Part shown: piece after piece, positions 25,352-35,654 of the stretch | Layout: every line of letters starts with the position of its first letter | Position numbering within the stretch: the first letter of the stretch is position 1 | Origin: JAGLHV01 sp023143305 [NCBI: Clostridia bacterium] | GTDB lineage: Bacteria > CBDUZB01 > JAGLHV01 | Length of the DNA stretch: 52,207 nt | Direction of reading: 5' to 3' | Assembly (NCBI GenBank): GCA_030637025.1 | Contig: DAOVVV010000018.1 | Location: forward strand, 1 to 52,207 | Made by a program: the position numbers and the translations under genes | The notes under the pieces: generated by a model | What the model was told of the DNA's origin: nothing | Seen by the model: the letters and a program-made list of their open reading frames with translations, nothing else | Database searches by the model: none

Positions 25352-27268
25352 ATGAACATAAGAAAAGGAATGGTCTTTTTAGTTCTTTTTAGTTTAATTA
25401 CAAGTGTATCTTTTGCTAATTTTAGTAGTGTTTCTGTAAGGCTTCAAGGTATTAATCCTGATTTAGCTGGAATAATGGTTGATGAATATACAGATGCCAT
25501 GGCTAATCCAGCAGATTTATTAGATATAGAAGGCTATCGTGTATTTACTAATATGTCTAATTTATACGGTGGAATGGACGGAGTAAATGTTGGCAATGAT
25601 AATGCCTTAAATGGAACAACTACCGGTGGCACAGGTGCATCGCAGTTTTTATTAGGAGCGTTTGGGAATCCTTTTTTAGGAAGTTTCCTGCCGGATACCC
25701 AGTTAGGGTTGCTTTATAATAACGGTTCTGCTTTAATTCCTCGATGGAATCATGATGGCAATTTAGGAGAGCAGTCTTATGAGGATACTTATCGGGTAGA
25801 TGTAGGTAATGATGGCAGTTATATCGATGTAGGGGATTGGACCCGGGTTTCTAGTGAAAGTACAAACAGATATAGAGAAGAATATGAAAGAAGTTTTAAT
25901 TTACTTTTCGCTCATCAGTTGAATCCTGATTTAAAGATAGGTATTGATATTGGTACCAGCAATCTTGATTTAGATGGAAATTGTTCTTCGGAAGAGACCA
26001 TCAAAGCCAGGGATTATCAATCAACTACAACTATTGCTCTTCCCGACAACACTGTTGTTACATACGAAGATAGTGTTTCAGCTAAAGAAACGTATACCAA
26101 TAGTGTATTGAATCTAGCTTTGGGCGGACGTTTCCAGGTTAATCCTGATTTGAATGTAGGAGCGAGGGTTAATATTATGCCTGTTTCTTTTGAATATGAA
26201 AGAGACGGAATGCCTGTTGTTACTGAAAGCTATCCGGTAGGTACAATTGGTGCAGATACGGTATATGAAACAGGTGTGGATCTTGGTTCCTTTCTTAATG
26301 GTCTGGGTGGATTCGTATCCAATGATTTTAATTGGAACGGTAACTTTTTGGGACAGACAACATTTTTTATGGATCCCAATGAAGTTGGTTCGCAAAAAGA
26401 GGATGGAACAGGTTTAGGTTTAGTCCTGGACAGCTATTATAATATTACCCCGGAAGTTACCTTGATGGGGGCGATTAAATATCAGAGTGTACCGCGGGAT
26501 ATGTCAGGTACTATTTCTGACCCGTATAGTTTAATTTGGACCGGTGATGCTGTTGATGGGGATAGAACGGTGGTAGCAGATAATAATATGGTTTTTGATT
26601 TTTCCGGGGATATAAAAGATTCTACCATTGGAGTAACCCTGGGAGGGGAAGCAAAATTAGTGGATAATGTTTTGCTTGGGTTTGGGCTTAATTACAGTTG
26701 CCGGACCGAAGAAATGAATGGGACCGCTGTTATTACAACGACTAATATTGACTCTTATGATGAGGATAATGATGGAAATGTAACCAATGATACAGATGAT
26801 CCTTTGGACTCTGATTATCAAACTACCCGTACGGATGTTGATACCGGTAGCCACAATAATGAAGTCAAAACCAATACCGTTCAGTTTCCTATTGGGTTAG
26901 AGATGAGACCCTGGAAAAAATTCGCGGTAAGATTGGGAGTAACCCATCAGATTCAAACGTTAAAGGAAACTACTACTCAATGTATGACCAGTGATGGGCG
27001 TTGGCACGAAGAAACAGTAGCCAATGGGCTTATTACTTCTAGTTTGGATGAAAATTTAGCTGGGGGTAAAACTACTTTCGATAAAACAGTAACAATAGAG
27101 GAAAACACTACCCGGTCAACAGAGTACTACTGTGGTATCGGATACGATTGGTCGGAGAATATCTCCTTTGATATTCTTGGTATTGCAGGGTTAGATACCG
27201 GTTGGGGGATTGGTAATAATCTCCTCAATATATCTAACTGGAGAATTGGCTGTACAATGAAGTTTTAA
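25352..27268 (+). CDS. Exported outer-membrane beta-barrel protein
   Basis: 638 residues with a signal peptide (7-22, cleavage SFA|N) and Shine-Dalgarno AAGGAGA before ATG 25352. The first part (NPDLAGIMVDEYTDAMANPA) matches the usual N-terminus of PorV/FadL-like barrels in which a short plug precedes the strands. The rest alternates hydrophobic and polar residues in strands, with repeated NPDLNVGARVN/NPDLKIGIDIG turns, and ends CTMKF, a C-terminal Phe for BAM insertion. A loop at about 464-495 is Asp-rich (DEDNDGN, DTDDPLDSD), like a calcium-binding loop. Function unknown: porin, transporter or surface protein. It is monocistronic, with its own promoter and the terminator at 27313. Confidence 0.78.
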   Translation: MNIRKGMVFLVLFSLITSVSFANFSSVSVRLQGINPDLAGIMVDEYTDAMANPADLLDIEGYRVFTNMSNLYGGMDGVNVGNDNALNGTTTGGTGASQFLLGAFGNPFLGSFLPDTQLGLLYNNGSALIPRWNHDGNLGEQSYEDTYRVDVGNDGSYIDVGDWTRVSSESTNRYREEYERSFNLLFAHQLNPDLKIGIDIGTSNLDLDGNCSSEETIKARDYQSTTTIALPDNTVVTYEDSVSAKETYTNSVLNLALGGRFQVNPDLNVGARVNIMPVSFEYERDGMPVVTESYPVGTIGADTVYETGVDLGSFLNGLGGFVSNDFNWNGNFLGQTTFFMDPNEVGSQKEDGTGLGLVLDSYYNITPEVTLMGAIKYQSVPRDMSGTISDPYSLIWTGDAVDGDRTVVADNNMVFDFSGDIKDSTIGVTLGGEAKLVDNVLLGFGLNYSCRTEEMNGTAVITTTNIDSYDEDNDGNVTNDTDDPLDSDYQTTRTDVDTGSHNNEVKTNTVQFPIGLEMRPWKKFAVRLGVTHQIQTLKETTTQCMTSDGRWHEETVANGLITSSLDENLAGGKTTFDKTVTIEENTTRSTEYYCGIGYDWSENISFDILGIAGLDTGWGIGNNLLNISNWRIGCTMKF

Positions 27269-27312
27269 TAGTTCTCTTAATTTTTAAGTAGTTATGTCAG
27301 TACAGTAAGAAG

Positions 27313-27350
27313 AAACCCTTATCTTTTGAAAAGATGAGGGTTTTTTCTTT
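27313..27350 (+). terminator. Rho-independent terminator after the 638-residue barrel gene
   Basis: AAACCCTTATCTTT pairs with AAAGATGAGGGTTT (one T-G wobble) around a TGA loop, followed by TTTTCTTTTCT. Strong 14-bp stem. Confidence 0.88.
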
Positions 27351-27355
27351 TCTCC

Positions 27356-27385
27356 TTGACAATGGTCTTTAAATTGTGGTATAAA
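27356..27385 (+). promoter_or_regulatory. Promoter of the alginate-export-like porin gene
   Basis: TTGACA (27356-27361), 18-base spacer, TATAAA (27380-27385). It begins six bases after the upstream terminator and lies about 60 bases before ATG 27447. Confidence 0.7.
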
Positions 27386-27446
27386 ATGACTGATGAAGGT
27401 GTTAAATAATGCAAAATTTTTAAGGAAAAACAAGGAGAATAAATAA

Positions 27447-28745
27447 ATGAAAGAAAAAAAATGGTTACTAATAGGTGGTTTATATTTGACTTTATTTTTA
27501 TGGATAGGAGTTGGTTCCGGTTTAGGCAAGGTGGAATTAGGGGGGGAGATTAGAATTCGTTCTACCGGAGTAAATAATAGTGATTATGATGATGAAATAG
27601 CTGATTATTCTGCTTTCTCTACTCAAAGGACAAGGGTTCATTTTCGAGGGGATTTAGCCAAAAATGTTTTATTTGATTTAGGTGTACAGAGTAATGGATA
27701 CTGGGGAGGAAGCAGTTTTTCGGGAGTGGGGGATGATTATGGGGAGGAAAAAGAGTTTTTAAATTCAGGGACACTTTATTTGGAAAATGCCTACTTGAAA
27801 TTTATTCAGGTGGAAAAGAAACCAATAGATGTCTTTGTGGGGAGACAGCCAATATGCTATGGGGATGGTTTGGTGTTGGATGATAGTAATTATGGTTTTG
27901 ATGCCCTACGAGCGATTTGGAGATTACCGGGTAATTTAGAATGGGAAGCACTAACTATTAAAGGGAGAGAATCAAGTAAATTGATCAGGAAGGAAAACGG
28001 AGATGCAGGTGCAGAATTGGAATCCTGGAAATATGTAGCAGAAGATAAAGATGCGGATGTTTATGGTACAGTATTCAGGTGGTTGCCGATTAGAAGAAAA
28101 ATAGAAGCTTATTTTATTTATGAAGTAGATAAGGCTACTGATACTCTTACTTTTAAAGATAAATATTTTTATGGCCTCCGGTTAGAAGAGAAAATGAAAG
28201 AAGGAATTGATTATAGAATAGAGTTTATAATGAAACAATCGGATAAATTAAAAGGAGCTTTTGATTATGATGGGTGTGCTTTACATGCGGGAATAGTAGG
28301 TTATGCTCACACACGTATTTTGGGTGCCGTAAATGCGAAAGTAGAATATTTTCAAAGTACCGGCTCAGGAGATAAACAAGACGAAAAAAATTTCGATCCT
28401 GCCTATGCTCGAACTTCTAATAATTTTGGAGAATATTATTTTGGAGAATATTATAGTGAAGTTTCTTCAGAGATGTCCAATAAAAAAATTACTAATTTTG
28501 GTGTGAGCATTTCTCCTTTAAAAAAAACAAACATAAGTTTAAATTATTATATATTTAATTCCTGGAGTAAAACAATAAGTGGAGCTAGAGATATAGGTGA
28601 GGAGTTAGATGCTGTTTTATTTTATAGATATTCGCCGCAGGTAAAGTTGCGGTTAGTATATGCGGTTTTTTTGCCGGGAGAAGCTTCTGTATCAGAGGGA
28701 ACATCTGCCAGTAAAATTTTAGGTGAAATATTAGTGTGCTTTTAA
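27447..28745 (+). CDS. Alginate-export/porin-like outer-membrane protein
   Basis: 432 residues with a signal sequence (about 6-27). The mature start ELGGEIRIRS and then TRVHFRGDL, LENAYLKF and VFVGRQPICYGDGLVLDD follow the pattern of alginate-export-type (AlgE-like) barrels, where GRQ-x-GDG is a recognisable turn. The protein ends GEILVCF, with terminal Phe. I infer an 16-18-strand outer-membrane porin; substrate unknown, and alginate export itself is not implied. Shine-Dalgarno AAGGAGA before ATG 27447. It stands alone with its own promoter; a terminator lies at 28975. Confidence 0.8.
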   Translation: MKEKKWLLIGGLYLTLFLWIGVGSGLGKVELGGEIRIRSTGVNNSDYDDEIADYSAFSTQRTRVHFRGDLAKNVLFDLGVQSNGYWGGSSFSGVGDDYGEEKEFLNSGTLYLENAYLKFIQVEKKPIDVFVGRQPICYGDGLVLDDSNYGFDALRAIWRLPGNLEWEALTIKGRESSKLIRKENGDAGAELESWKYVAEDKDADVYGTVFRWLPIRRKIEAYFIYEVDKATDTLTFKDKYFYGLRLEEKMKEGIDYRIEFIMKQSDKLKGAFDYDGCALHAGIVGYAHTRILGAVNAKVEYFQSTGSGDKQDEKNFDPAYARTSNNFGEYYFGEYYSEVSSEMSNKKITNFGVSISPLKKTNISLNYYIFNSWSKTISGARDIGEELDAVLFYRYSPQVKLRLVYAVFLPGEASVSEGTSASKILGEILVCF

Positions 28746-28974
28746 AAAAATGTGAATAGGAATTTAGAATTGGTTAATTGATTGGATTATCCCTTTGAGG
28801 CGTCTGCCTGTTTGTCAGTCCATAAGGCGGATTATCCTCTCAAGGAGATAAGTTGGGAGTTTGTAATTTTTATTTTGATATTATGATTGTTGGGGAATTA
28901 GCTGCTTTTGAAATTTTTTATATTGGTTAATAAACGGTAAATATAAAAAATAAGAATTATTATAAATGATGAGT

Positions 28975-29005
28975 AAAAAGCTCCTTAATGACAAGGGGTT
29001 TTTTT
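28975..29005 (+). terminator. Rho-independent terminator before the tRNA cluster
   Basis: AAAAGCTCCTT pairs with AAGGGGTTTTT (11 bp, two G-T pairs) around AATGAC, followed by more T. It lies 230 bases after the porin stop, so it may end that transcript. Confidence 0.65.
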
Positions 29006-29008
29006 GAT

Positions 29009-29037
29009 TTGACAAATTATTTTAATTTTGCTAACAT
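29009..29037 (+). promoter_or_regulatory. Promoter of the tRNA-Arg-Lys-Leu-Gly cluster
   Basis: TTGACA (29009-29014), 17-base spacer, TAACAT (29032-29037). It sits 100 bases before the first tRNA. Confidence 0.6.
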
Positions 29038-29137
29038 CTATACTTAATATTATTGCTTTTCCTAAGTTATTAAAGATAATGTATTAATGCTAACTATCTA
29101 AGCTATGGTTCTAAAAAGTTCAATGTTAGATACATAT

Positions 29138-29211
29138 GCGCCCATAGCTCAGTTGGATAGAGCAGTTGACTTCGAATCAAAAGGTCGGGGGTTCAAATCC
29201 CTCTGGGCGCG
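29138..29211 (+). tRNA. tRNA-Arg(TCG)
   Basis: Acceptor GCGCCCA pairs with TGGGCGC, discriminator G, no encoded CCA. Anticodon loop CTTCGAA reads TCG, in a GTTGA/TCAAA stem with one G-A mismatch at its base. Confidence 0.88.
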
Positions 29212-29302
29212 TTTATATTTTTTTAAAGGTAAACTTATAAACAAATTATGTTGTTTATTGTTTTTTCTGCCGGATATTATTTATAAATCATGAATTGATT
29301 AT

Positions 29303-29375
29303 GCGCCATTAGCTCAATTGGCAGAGTACTTGACTCTTAATCAAGGTGTTGAAGGTTCGATTCCTTCATGGCGCA
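29303..29375 (+). tRNA. tRNA-Lys(CTT)
   Basis: Acceptor GCGCCAT pairs with ATGGCGC, discriminator A. Anticodon stem CTTGA/TCAAG with loop CTCTTAA reads CTT. Confidence 0.93.
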
Positions 29376-29403
29376 TTTGTTTTCAAAACAAAAAGATAAT
29401 GTT

Positions 29404-29436
29404 GCGGTGGTGGAATAGGTATACCTGATTAATGAT
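29404..29436 (+). pseudogene. tRNA-Leu-like 5' fragment (possible tRNA relic)
   Basis: GCGGTGGTGGAATAGGTATA at 29404 resembles the acceptor-to-D-arm part of a bacterial tRNA-Leu, directly upstream of the intact tRNA-Leu, but there is no anticodon arm or 3' half. Read as a truncated duplicate. Confidence 0.4.
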
Positions 29437-29519
29437 GCCAGAGTGGTGAAACTGGCAGACACGCACGGCTTAGGACCGTGTGCCGTGAGGCGTTGGAGGT
29501 TCGAATCCTCTCTCTGGCA
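29437..29519 (+). tRNA. tRNA-Leu(TAG)
   Basis: Acceptor GCCAGAG pairs with CTCTGGC, discriminator A. Anticodon stem CACGG/CCGTG with loop CTTAGGA reads TAG, and the long variable arm (TGCCGTGAGGCGT) is that of a class II tRNA. Confidence 0.94.
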
Positions 29520-29570
29520 GTAATCTTGCAAGCGGGTGTGTGCGGCTTAGATTTTTTATTTTTTTGTCTT

Positions 29571-29703
29571 TGTTTTGAGTTTTGAATTTGTTTGGGATTT
29601 CGTATTTCGGATTTAGTATTTATTTTTTTGTCTGTTGTCTATGGACTATCGACTGTGGACTATGGACTGTCTTTTATCTGTCATCTGTGAACTGTCAACT
29701 AAT
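29571..29703 (+). repeat. Low-complexity word-like spacer beside tRNA-Gly
   Basis: Repeated words: TTTTGAATTTGTTTGGGATT, ATTTCGGATTTAGTATTT, then variants of GTCTATGGACTATCGACTGT. The first block matches the reverse strand of 20590-20655 (20 of 21 bases identical in the core word). Confidence 0.65.
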
Positions 29704-29705
29704 AC

Positions 29706-29780
29706 GCGGGCGTAGTTCAGCGGTAGAATGTCTGCTTGCCATGCAGAAGGTCGTGGGTTCGATCCCCATCGCCCGCTCCA
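29706..29780 (+). tRNA. tRNA-Gly(GCC)
   Basis: Acceptor GCGGGCG pairs with CGCCCGC, discriminator T and encoded CCA. Anticodon stem TCTGC/GCAGA with loop TTGCCAT reads GCC. Confidence 0.95.
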
Positions 29781-29901
29781 TTAAATAAATATTAAGTAGA
29801 GTAATTTTTTCTATTTAAGAAGGGTTTCTTTTTTAATTAGATTGTAAGTTTTTAGGCTTTTCAAGTAAAAAACAAATAAAATGAAATGAGGTTTTAAAAA
29901 A

Positions 29902-31188
29902 ATGACAGAAAGTATTAAAGCTAATATTTTAGATTCAAAACTTTGTCAGGTTACCATGGATGTGGAAGTACCTTTTTTGCAGGTAGAAAATGAGATACAA
30001 AAAAAATATCTAAAGTTACAAACAAAAATTAAATTGCCGGGATTTCGTAAAGGGAAAGTTCCTATGGATATAGTTAAAAAGAAATTTAGTCAAACGGCAG
30101 AAGAGGAAGCAGTAAATGAGCTTGTTGAAGTTGCTTTAAATCAATTAATCAAAGAAAAGAAAATAAATGCTATTTCCTGCCGTCAGATAGAGGATTTGAA
30201 ATTTGAAAAAGGAAAACCCCTTTCTTTTCGGGCGAAGATAGAAGTAAGGCCTGAGTTTGAAGTGAAAGGGTATAAAGGTGTTTCGGTAAAGAAAAAAGAA
30301 GTTGAGGTTGGAGAGAAGGATGTGCAAGGTGCTATAGTTAATCTTCAAGAACGAAATGCACAGTTAGTTGACACCGATCGTTTGATTGTAGAAAAGGGTG
30401 ATTTTGTCATTATCAATTATCAGGGATTTTTAAATGAAAATCTTTTAAGCAATTGGGGTGGAAAAAGCCGGCTTATAAATATGGCCTGGGATAATTTTAT
30501 TGAGGGTTTTAATCAGCAATTAATTGGTGCCCAAAAAGGCAAAGAAAAAGAAATTCAAATAAATTTTCCGCAGGATTATGCCAAAGAGGATGTAGCAGGA
30601 AAGAAAGTTGTCTTTAAAGTAGAAGTTACCCAGATAAAATCAAAAAAGCTTCCTTCTTTATCAGACGATTTTGCTAAGGATGTAGGGTGTTCTGATTTAG
30701 GTGAGTTAAAGAAAAAAGTGGAAGAAAACATAAAAAAAGAAAAAGAATTTCAAAGCAAACAAGATGAGGAAGAACAATTGATAACAGGTCTTATAAAAAA
30801 CAATCCCATAGAGGTTCCTGAATCACAGGTAGAGAATAGATTAAGTTATTTAGTATCAAAGGCAAAAAGATATGTTGTCCAGCAAGGCCTTAAACCGGAA
30901 CAAGCAGGTTTGACAGATGAGGTGTTAAGAGAAAAATATAAACAGGAAGCGTATAAACAAGTGCAGCTTTTTTACATTTTAGATGCTGTTAGTGAAAAAG
31001 AAAATATTCAGGTTTCAGAGGAAGAAATAAAAAAGGAAGAGGAAAAAGCAATTAATGCATCAGAGCAAAAAGAGAAAGAAAAAGTAAAAAAATATTTTAG
31101 TAAAAATAAAGAAACTATATTTCAAAAATTGCTAGAAAAAAAAATATTTAATTTTATTATGGAAAATGCTAAAATAATTAAAAAATAA
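29902..31188 (+). CDS. tig: Trigger factor, ribosome-associated chaperone and prolyl isomerase
   Basis: 428 residues, normal for trigger factor. It binds the ribosome exit tunnel and shields new chains. N-terminal domain with the ribosome-binding signature GFRKGKVP at 47-54; a FKBP-type isomerase domain at about 150-245 (GDFVIINYQG, FIEGFNQQLIGAQKGK, FKVEVTQIK); and a helical C-terminal domain rich in Lys/Glu. The FKBP part is degenerate around the active site (WDNFIEGF), so isomerase activity may be weak. Start ATG 29902 follows TGAGG. First of the tig-clpP-clpX-lon set. Confidence 0.93.
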   Translation: MTESIKANILDSKLCQVTMDVEVPFLQVENEIQKKYLKLQTKIKLPGFRKGKVPMDIVKKKFSQTAEEEAVNELVEVALNQLIKEKKINAISCRQIEDLKFEKGKPLSFRAKIEVRPEFEVKGYKGVSVKKKEVEVGEKDVQGAIVNLQERNAQLVDTDRLIVEKGDFVIINYQGFLNENLLSNWGGKSRLINMAWDNFIEGFNQQLIGAQKGKEKEIQINFPQDYAKEDVAGKKVVFKVEVTQIKSKKLPSLSDDFAKDVGCSDLGELKKKVEENIKKEKEFQSKQDEEEQLITGLIKNNPIEVPESQVENRLSYLVSKAKRYVVQQGLKPEQAGLTDEVLREKYKQEAYKQVQLFYILDAVSEKENIQVSEEEIKKEEEKAINASEQKEKEKVKKYFSKNKETIFQKLLEKKIFNFIMENAKIIKK

Positions 31189-31322
31189 TAGTCTTGAAAT
31201 AAAATCCACATTATTTACCAAAAAAGACCCAAATTTATTGGGGGGGGGTGAATAGCGATTTATTTGTGTTGGAAAATGTCAAAAAATTTTAATGTATTTT
31301 TTATTTAATGGGGGAGTTTTTT

Positions 31323-31919
31323 ATGAATTTAATACCAATGGTTGTTGAGCAAAGTCAAAGAGGAGAACGTGCCTATGATATTTATTCAAGGCTGCTTAAA
31401 GATAGAATTATTTTTATTGGGACTCCCATTGATGATGATGTAGCAAATTTGATAATTGCTCAGTTGCTTTTTTTAGAAGCAGAAGATCCGGAAAAGAATA
31501 TTTACTTATATATAAATAGCCCAGGTGGAATAGTAACTTCCGGTTTAGCGGTATATGATACCATGCAATATATTAAACCTTCTATTTCTACTATTTGTAT
31601 GGGACAGGCGGCAAGTATGGGGGCTCTTTTGCTTGCAGCAGGAACATCGGGTAAGAGATTTGCTTTACCCCATTCAAGAATTATGATTCATCAGCCTTTA
31701 GGAGGGGTTCAGGGACAGGCTACAGATATAGAAATTCAATCAAAAGAAATTTTGCGCATAAAAACAAAATTAAATGAAATTTTGGCTAAACATACCGGAA
31801 AGTCTATAGAAAAAATAGAAAAAGATACAGACAGAGATTTTTTTATGAGTGCACAAGAGTCCCAAAAATACGGTATTGTTGATGAAGTTATCGTCACGAG
31901 AAAGAATAGTAAAAAATAA
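31323..31919 (+). CDS. clpP: ATP-dependent Clp protease proteolytic subunit
   Basis: 198 residues from ATG 31323, selected because GGGGGAG lies 8 bases upstream; the frame also opens at 31308, but then GGGGGAG would be inside the gene. Serine-protease core of the ClpXP complex. Triad visible: Ser98 in GQAASMG, His123 in IMIHQP, Asp172 in TDRDFFM. N-terminal LIPMVVEQ matches the mature end of ClpP. Transcribed with clpX (64 bases downstream). A run of nine G at 31240-31248 lies in the spacer upstream. Confidence 0.96.
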   Translation: MNLIPMVVEQSQRGERAYDIYSRLLKDRIIFIGTPIDDDVANLIIAQLLFLEAEDPEKNIYLYINSPGGIVTSGLAVYDTMQYIKPSISTICMGQAASMGALLLAAGTSGKRFALPHSRIMIHQPLGGVQGQATDIEIQSKEILRIKTKLNEILAKHTGKSIEKIEKDTDRDFFMSAQESQKYGIVDEVIVTRKNSKK

Positions 31920-31983
31920 GACCGATATTAATTGAATAGGTTTTGTTAATTAGAATCATTTAATATTATATTAGAGGAGAAAA

Positions 31984-33243
31984 ATGGCTGATTTTAAAAT
32001 ATCCCAGGAAGTATTACAATGTGTTTTTTGTGGAAAAGGAAAGAAAGAAAGAAAAAAACTGGTAGGGGGGCAGGGTGTTTATATTTGTGAAGAATGTGTC
32101 CGGATCTCTTATTCTCTTTTAGAAAAAGTAGAAATAACGGATAAAAAGAAAGAAAAAAAAGAGAGTGTTCCTAAACCCCACGAAATTAAAAAAATATTGG
32201 ATGAACACATTGTAGGACAGGAAACAGCGAAAAAAAATTTAGCAGTAGCTGTATATAACCATTATAAACGGATTGGGGTTGAATTTAGAGATCAGGATGT
32301 TCAAATACAAAAATCAAATATTTTGTTAATTGGGCCAACAGGAACAGGGAAAACTCTTTTAGCCCAAACACTGGCTAAATTACTTCGGGTTCCTTTTACT
32401 ATTGCCGATGCTACCACTTTAACCGAAGCCGGTTATGTGGGAGAGGATGTAGAAAATATTATCTTATCCCTTTTACAAAAAGCAAATTATGATGTGGGAA
32501 AAGCAGAAAAAGGAATTATTTACATTGATGAAATAGATAAAATTTCCCGCAAAGCAGGGACGCCGTCTATTACCCGTGATGTATCGGGAGAAGGTGTCCA
32601 GCAGGCACTATTGAAAATTTTAGAGGGGACCATAACTAACGTTCCCCCTAAGGGTGGTAGAAAACATCCGCATCAGGAATATATCAAGGTAAATACTTCA
32701 AATATTCTTTTTATTTGTGGTGGAGCATTTGCCGGGATCGATAAAAAAATACAAGAGCGTCTTGCTCAAAAAACTATAGGATTTAAATCACAAATAAAAA
32801 AAAGAGAAAAAAAGATAGGAGAAATATTAACTTATATTCAGCCGGAAGATTTATTAGAATATGGGTTGATACCTGAATTAGTAGGAAGACTACCGGTAAT
32901 TTCAACGATGGAAGAGCTTGACTGGCAAATGTTAATGGAAGTAATGGTAAAACCTAAAAATGCATTGGTGAAACAATATAAAAAATTATTTTCTTTAGAA
33001 GGAGTGGAGCTTATCTTTACTAAAGAGGCGATTATTAAAGTATCTAAAATCGCACAAAAAAGAGGTAGTGGCGCACGAGGTTTACGGGCCATAATGGAAA
33101 AAATTATGTTAGATATTATGTATGAGTTACCCCGACACAACGATTTACAACAATGTATTATCAATGAAGAAGTAATAACTGAAAATAAAAAACCTAAATT
33201 AATCAAAAAAGAAAAGAAAATAGAGGAGGAAAAAACAGCATGA
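31984..33243 (+). CDS. clpX: ClpX ATPase subunit
   Basis: 419 residues, full length. Zinc-binding N-terminal domain with Cys13, Cys16, Cys35 and Cys38; Walker A GPTGTGKT at 117-124; Walker [10 protein letters not shown]; the IGF loop at 265-267 that docks on ClpP is present (TIGFKS), so it should work with the ClpP next door. Shine-Dalgarno AGGAG before ATG 31984. Its stop overlaps the start of lon (ATGA). Confidence 0.96.
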   Translation: MADFKISQEVLQCVFCGKGKKERKKLVGGQGVYICEECVRISYSLLEKVEITDKKKEKKESVPKPHEIKKILDEHIVGQETAKKNLAVAVYNHYKRIGVEFRDQDVQIQKSNILLIGPTGTGKTLLAQTLAKLLRVPFTIADATTLTEAGYVGEDVENIILSLLQKANYDVGKAEKGIIYIDEIDKISRKAGTPSITRDVSGEGVQQALLKILEGTITNVPPKGGRKHPHQEYIKVNTSNILFICGGAFAGIDKKIQERLAQKTIGFKSQIKKREKKIGEILTYIQPEDLLEYGLIPELVGRLPVISTMEELDWQMLMEVMVKPKNALVKQYKKLFSLEGVELIFTKEAIIKVSKIAQKRGSGARGLRAIMEKIMLDIMYELPRHNDLQQCIINEEVITENKKPKLIKKEKKIEEEKTA

Positions 33244-35639
33244 CAATACAAGACAAAAATATTACCAAAGAGATTCTTATCCCTCAGAGGGTGCCATTAT
33301 TACCCGTACGGGATATAGTAGTTTTTCCTTATATGATGATTCCGTTGGCTGTAGGCAGGGATAAGTCTATCAAAGCACTGGAAAAAGCAATGGTGGAAAA
33401 TCATCTTGTTTTTTTAGGGGTTCAAAAAAAAATTCAAACAGAAGATCCACAACAGAATGATATTTATTCTGTAGGTTGTGTAGCTGAAATTTTGCAATTG
33501 TTGAAAATGCCGGATGGCACGCTAAAAATATTAGTAGAGGGGATTCGGCGTGCGAAAGTATTAGATTTTACTATTACAGCTGAACAATATGTTGAAGTAG
33601 AAGTTAAGACTTTTTTAGATAAAAATGTAGAAGGGCCTCAAACAAAAGCGTTAATGAGAACTGCTCTTGCTCAATTTGAACAATATGTTAAATTAAATCA
33701 GCGTGTTCCTTTTGAGGCGGTTCTTTCAGCAATGAATATTTCAGAAGCGGGCAGATTGGCAGATGTGATTATTTCTTCCATTTTAGTACAACTTAAAGAT
33801 AAACAGAAAATTATCGAAGCTATAGATGTTCAGGAGCGGCTTGAAGAAATAGTTAAAATGTTAATTTCCGAAAATGAGATTTTGTCAATTGAGAAAAAAA
33901 TTCAAGGGCGGGTACGCAATCAAATCGAAAAGTCTCAAAAGGAATATTATTTAACAGAACAAATGAAGGCAATTCAAAAAGAATTAAAGCAGAAAGATGA
34001 ATATGGTAAAGAGATAGAGGAGTTGAAGGCTAAAATGGTCCAGGCAAAAGTAAGCAAAGAAGCGGAAGAAATAATGGTAAAAGAGTTGGTACGACTGGAA
34101 AGAATGCCTCCTTTTTCTCCGGAAGCTACGGTGATTAGAACATATTTGGACTGGTTAATTAGTCTTCCCTGGCAAATAAAAACCAAAGATAATCTGGAAA
34201 TAAAAAGGGCAGCGAAAATTTTAGATGAAGATCATTATGGCCTGGATAAAGCCAAGGAAAGAATCTTGCAGTATCTGGCTGTATGTAAGTTGACTAAAAA
34301 ATTAAAAGGTCCTATTTTGTGTTTTGTAGGTCCCCCCGGTACAGGTAAAACTTCTTTGGGAAGATCTATTGCCCGGGCATTGGGTAGAAAATTTGTGCGT
34401 ATGTCTTTGGGAGGAATGCGGGATGAAGCTGAAATTAGGGGGCATAGAAGAACTTATATCGGAGCTTTACCTGGTAGAATTATTCAGTCTATAAAAAAAA
34501 CAAAATCAAAAAACCCTGTTTTTTTGCTGGATGAAATAGATAAAATCGGCAATGATTTTAGAGGAGATCCGGCATCAGCATTGCTGGAAGTTTTAGATCC
34601 GGAACAAAACAGTACTTTTGCGGACCATTACTTGGAAGTGGATTTTGATTTATCGGATGTAATGTTTGTTACTACGGCTAATACTCTTTATTCTATTCCG
34701 ATTTCTCTTCAGGATAGAATGGAAATTATTCGTTTTCCCGGATATACCATTGAAGAGAAGGTGAAAATTGCCAAGATATTTTTATTTCCTAAACAGACAA
34801 AAGAAAATGGTTTGACCAATAATAATTTGAGTATCACTGATAAAGCAATAGAGGATGTTGTTTGTCGTTATACTCGAGAGGCAGGAGTAAGAAATCTGGA
34901 AAGGGAGATTGCTAATATTTGTCGTAAGGTGGCTAAAGAATGGGTAAGTGATAATAAAAAAGAAAAGATTAAAATTACCAGTCAAAATTTGCATTATTAT
35001 TTAGGTATACCTAAATATTCTCAAAACGGTAAAGAAGAAAATGAAATCGGAGTTGCTACGGGTTTAGCCTGGACAGAAGTTGGAGGAGATACCCTCCCAA
35101 TAGAAGTTTCCATAATGAGAGGGAAAGGGTCATTAACTTTGACTGGTAAATTAGGGGAAGTAATGCAGGAATCAGCAAAAGCGGCGCTTTCCTATGTTCG
35201 TGCAAATAGCCAGCGATTGGGATTAGTTGCTAATTTTTATCAGGATAAAGAGATACATATTCATGTTCCCGAAGGAGCTATTCCTAAAGATGGCCCTTCG
35301 GCAGGAATAGTTATTGCTTCAGCCTTAGTTTCTGCTTTGACCGGGATTCCGGTTAAAAAAAATGTAGCTATGACCGGTGAAATTACTTTACGGGGAAATG
35401 TGTTTCCTGTTGGTGGGTTAAAAGAGAAAATATTAGCGGCGCATCGTTTAGGGATGAAAATAATAGTATTACCTTTAGAGAACAAAAAAGATATGGAAGA
35501 AATTCCTAAAAATATACAGAAAAAAATGAAATTTGTTTTAGTTAAAAATATGGATGAAGTATTACAGATAGCTTTGGGAGGGAAATTAGTAGAGAGAAGA
35601 AAGGCATCATCTAAATCTAATAGAAAAAGAGTATGTTAA
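33240..35639 (+). CDS. lon: ATP-dependent protease Lon
   Basis: 799 residues, typical LonA. N-terminal substrate-binding domain ([18 protein letters not shown]), AAA module with Walker A GPPGTGKT at 364-371, and C-terminal protease domain with catalytic Ser687 (DGPSAG) and Lys730 (GGLKEK), spaced as in E. coli Lon. It degrades damaged and regulatory proteins in the cytoplasm. Start ATG 33240 overlaps the clpX stop, and AGAGGAGG sits inside the end of clpX as ribosome site. Confidence 0.96.
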   Translation: MTIQDKNITKEILIPQRVPLLPVRDIVVFPYMMIPLAVGRDKSIKALEKAMVENHLVFLGVQKKIQTEDPQQNDIYSVGCVAEILQLLKMPDGTLKILVEGIRRAKVLDFTITAEQYVEVEVKTFLDKNVEGPQTKALMRTALAQFEQYVKLNQRVPFEAVLSAMNISEAGRLADVIISSILVQLKDKQKIIEAIDVQERLEEIVKMLISENEILSIEKKIQGRVRNQIEKSQKEYYLTEQMKAIQKELKQKDEYGKEIEELKAKMVQAKVSKEAEEIMVKELVRLERMPPFSPEATVIRTYLDWLISLPWQIKTKDNLEIKRAAKILDEDHYGLDKAKERILQYLAVCKLTKKLKGPILCFVGPPGTGKTSLGRSIARALGRKFVRMSLGGMRDEAEIRGHRRTYIGALPGRIIQSIKKTKSKNPVFLLDEIDKIGNDFRGDPASALLEVLDPEQNSTFADHYLEVDFDLSDVMFVTTANTLYSIPISLQDRMEIIRFPGYTIEEKVKIAKIFLFPKQTKENGLTNNNLSITDKAIEDVVCRYTREAGVRNLEREIANICRKVAKEWVSDNKKEKIKITSQNLHYYLGIPKYSQNGKEENEIGVATGLAWTEVGGDTLPIEVSIMRGKGSLTLTGKLGEVMQESAKAALSYVRANSQRLGLVANFYQDKEIHIHVPEGAIPKDGPSAGIVIASALVSALTGIPVKKNVAMTGEITLRGNVFPVGGLKEKILAAHRLGMKIIVLPLENKKDMEEIPKNIQKKMKFVLVKNMDEVLQIALGGKLVERRKASSKSNRKRVC

Positions 35640-35654
35640 AAGGAGGTTGTAAAA

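Larger units (their letters stand above)
28746..29137. other. 392-bp spacer: dispersed repeat, terminator and tRNA promoter
   Basis: No gene. Bases 28785-28851 hold an imperfect inverted element with GGATTATCC twice and TTATCCCTTTGAGG facing CCTCTCAAGGAGATAA. Then come the hairpin terminator (28975) and the promoter for the tRNA cluster (29009). Confidence 0.5.

Noticed and set aside
29105-29293. Plus-strand protein frame covering tRNA-Arg
   Set aside because: Same reason: a shadow of the tRNA gene.
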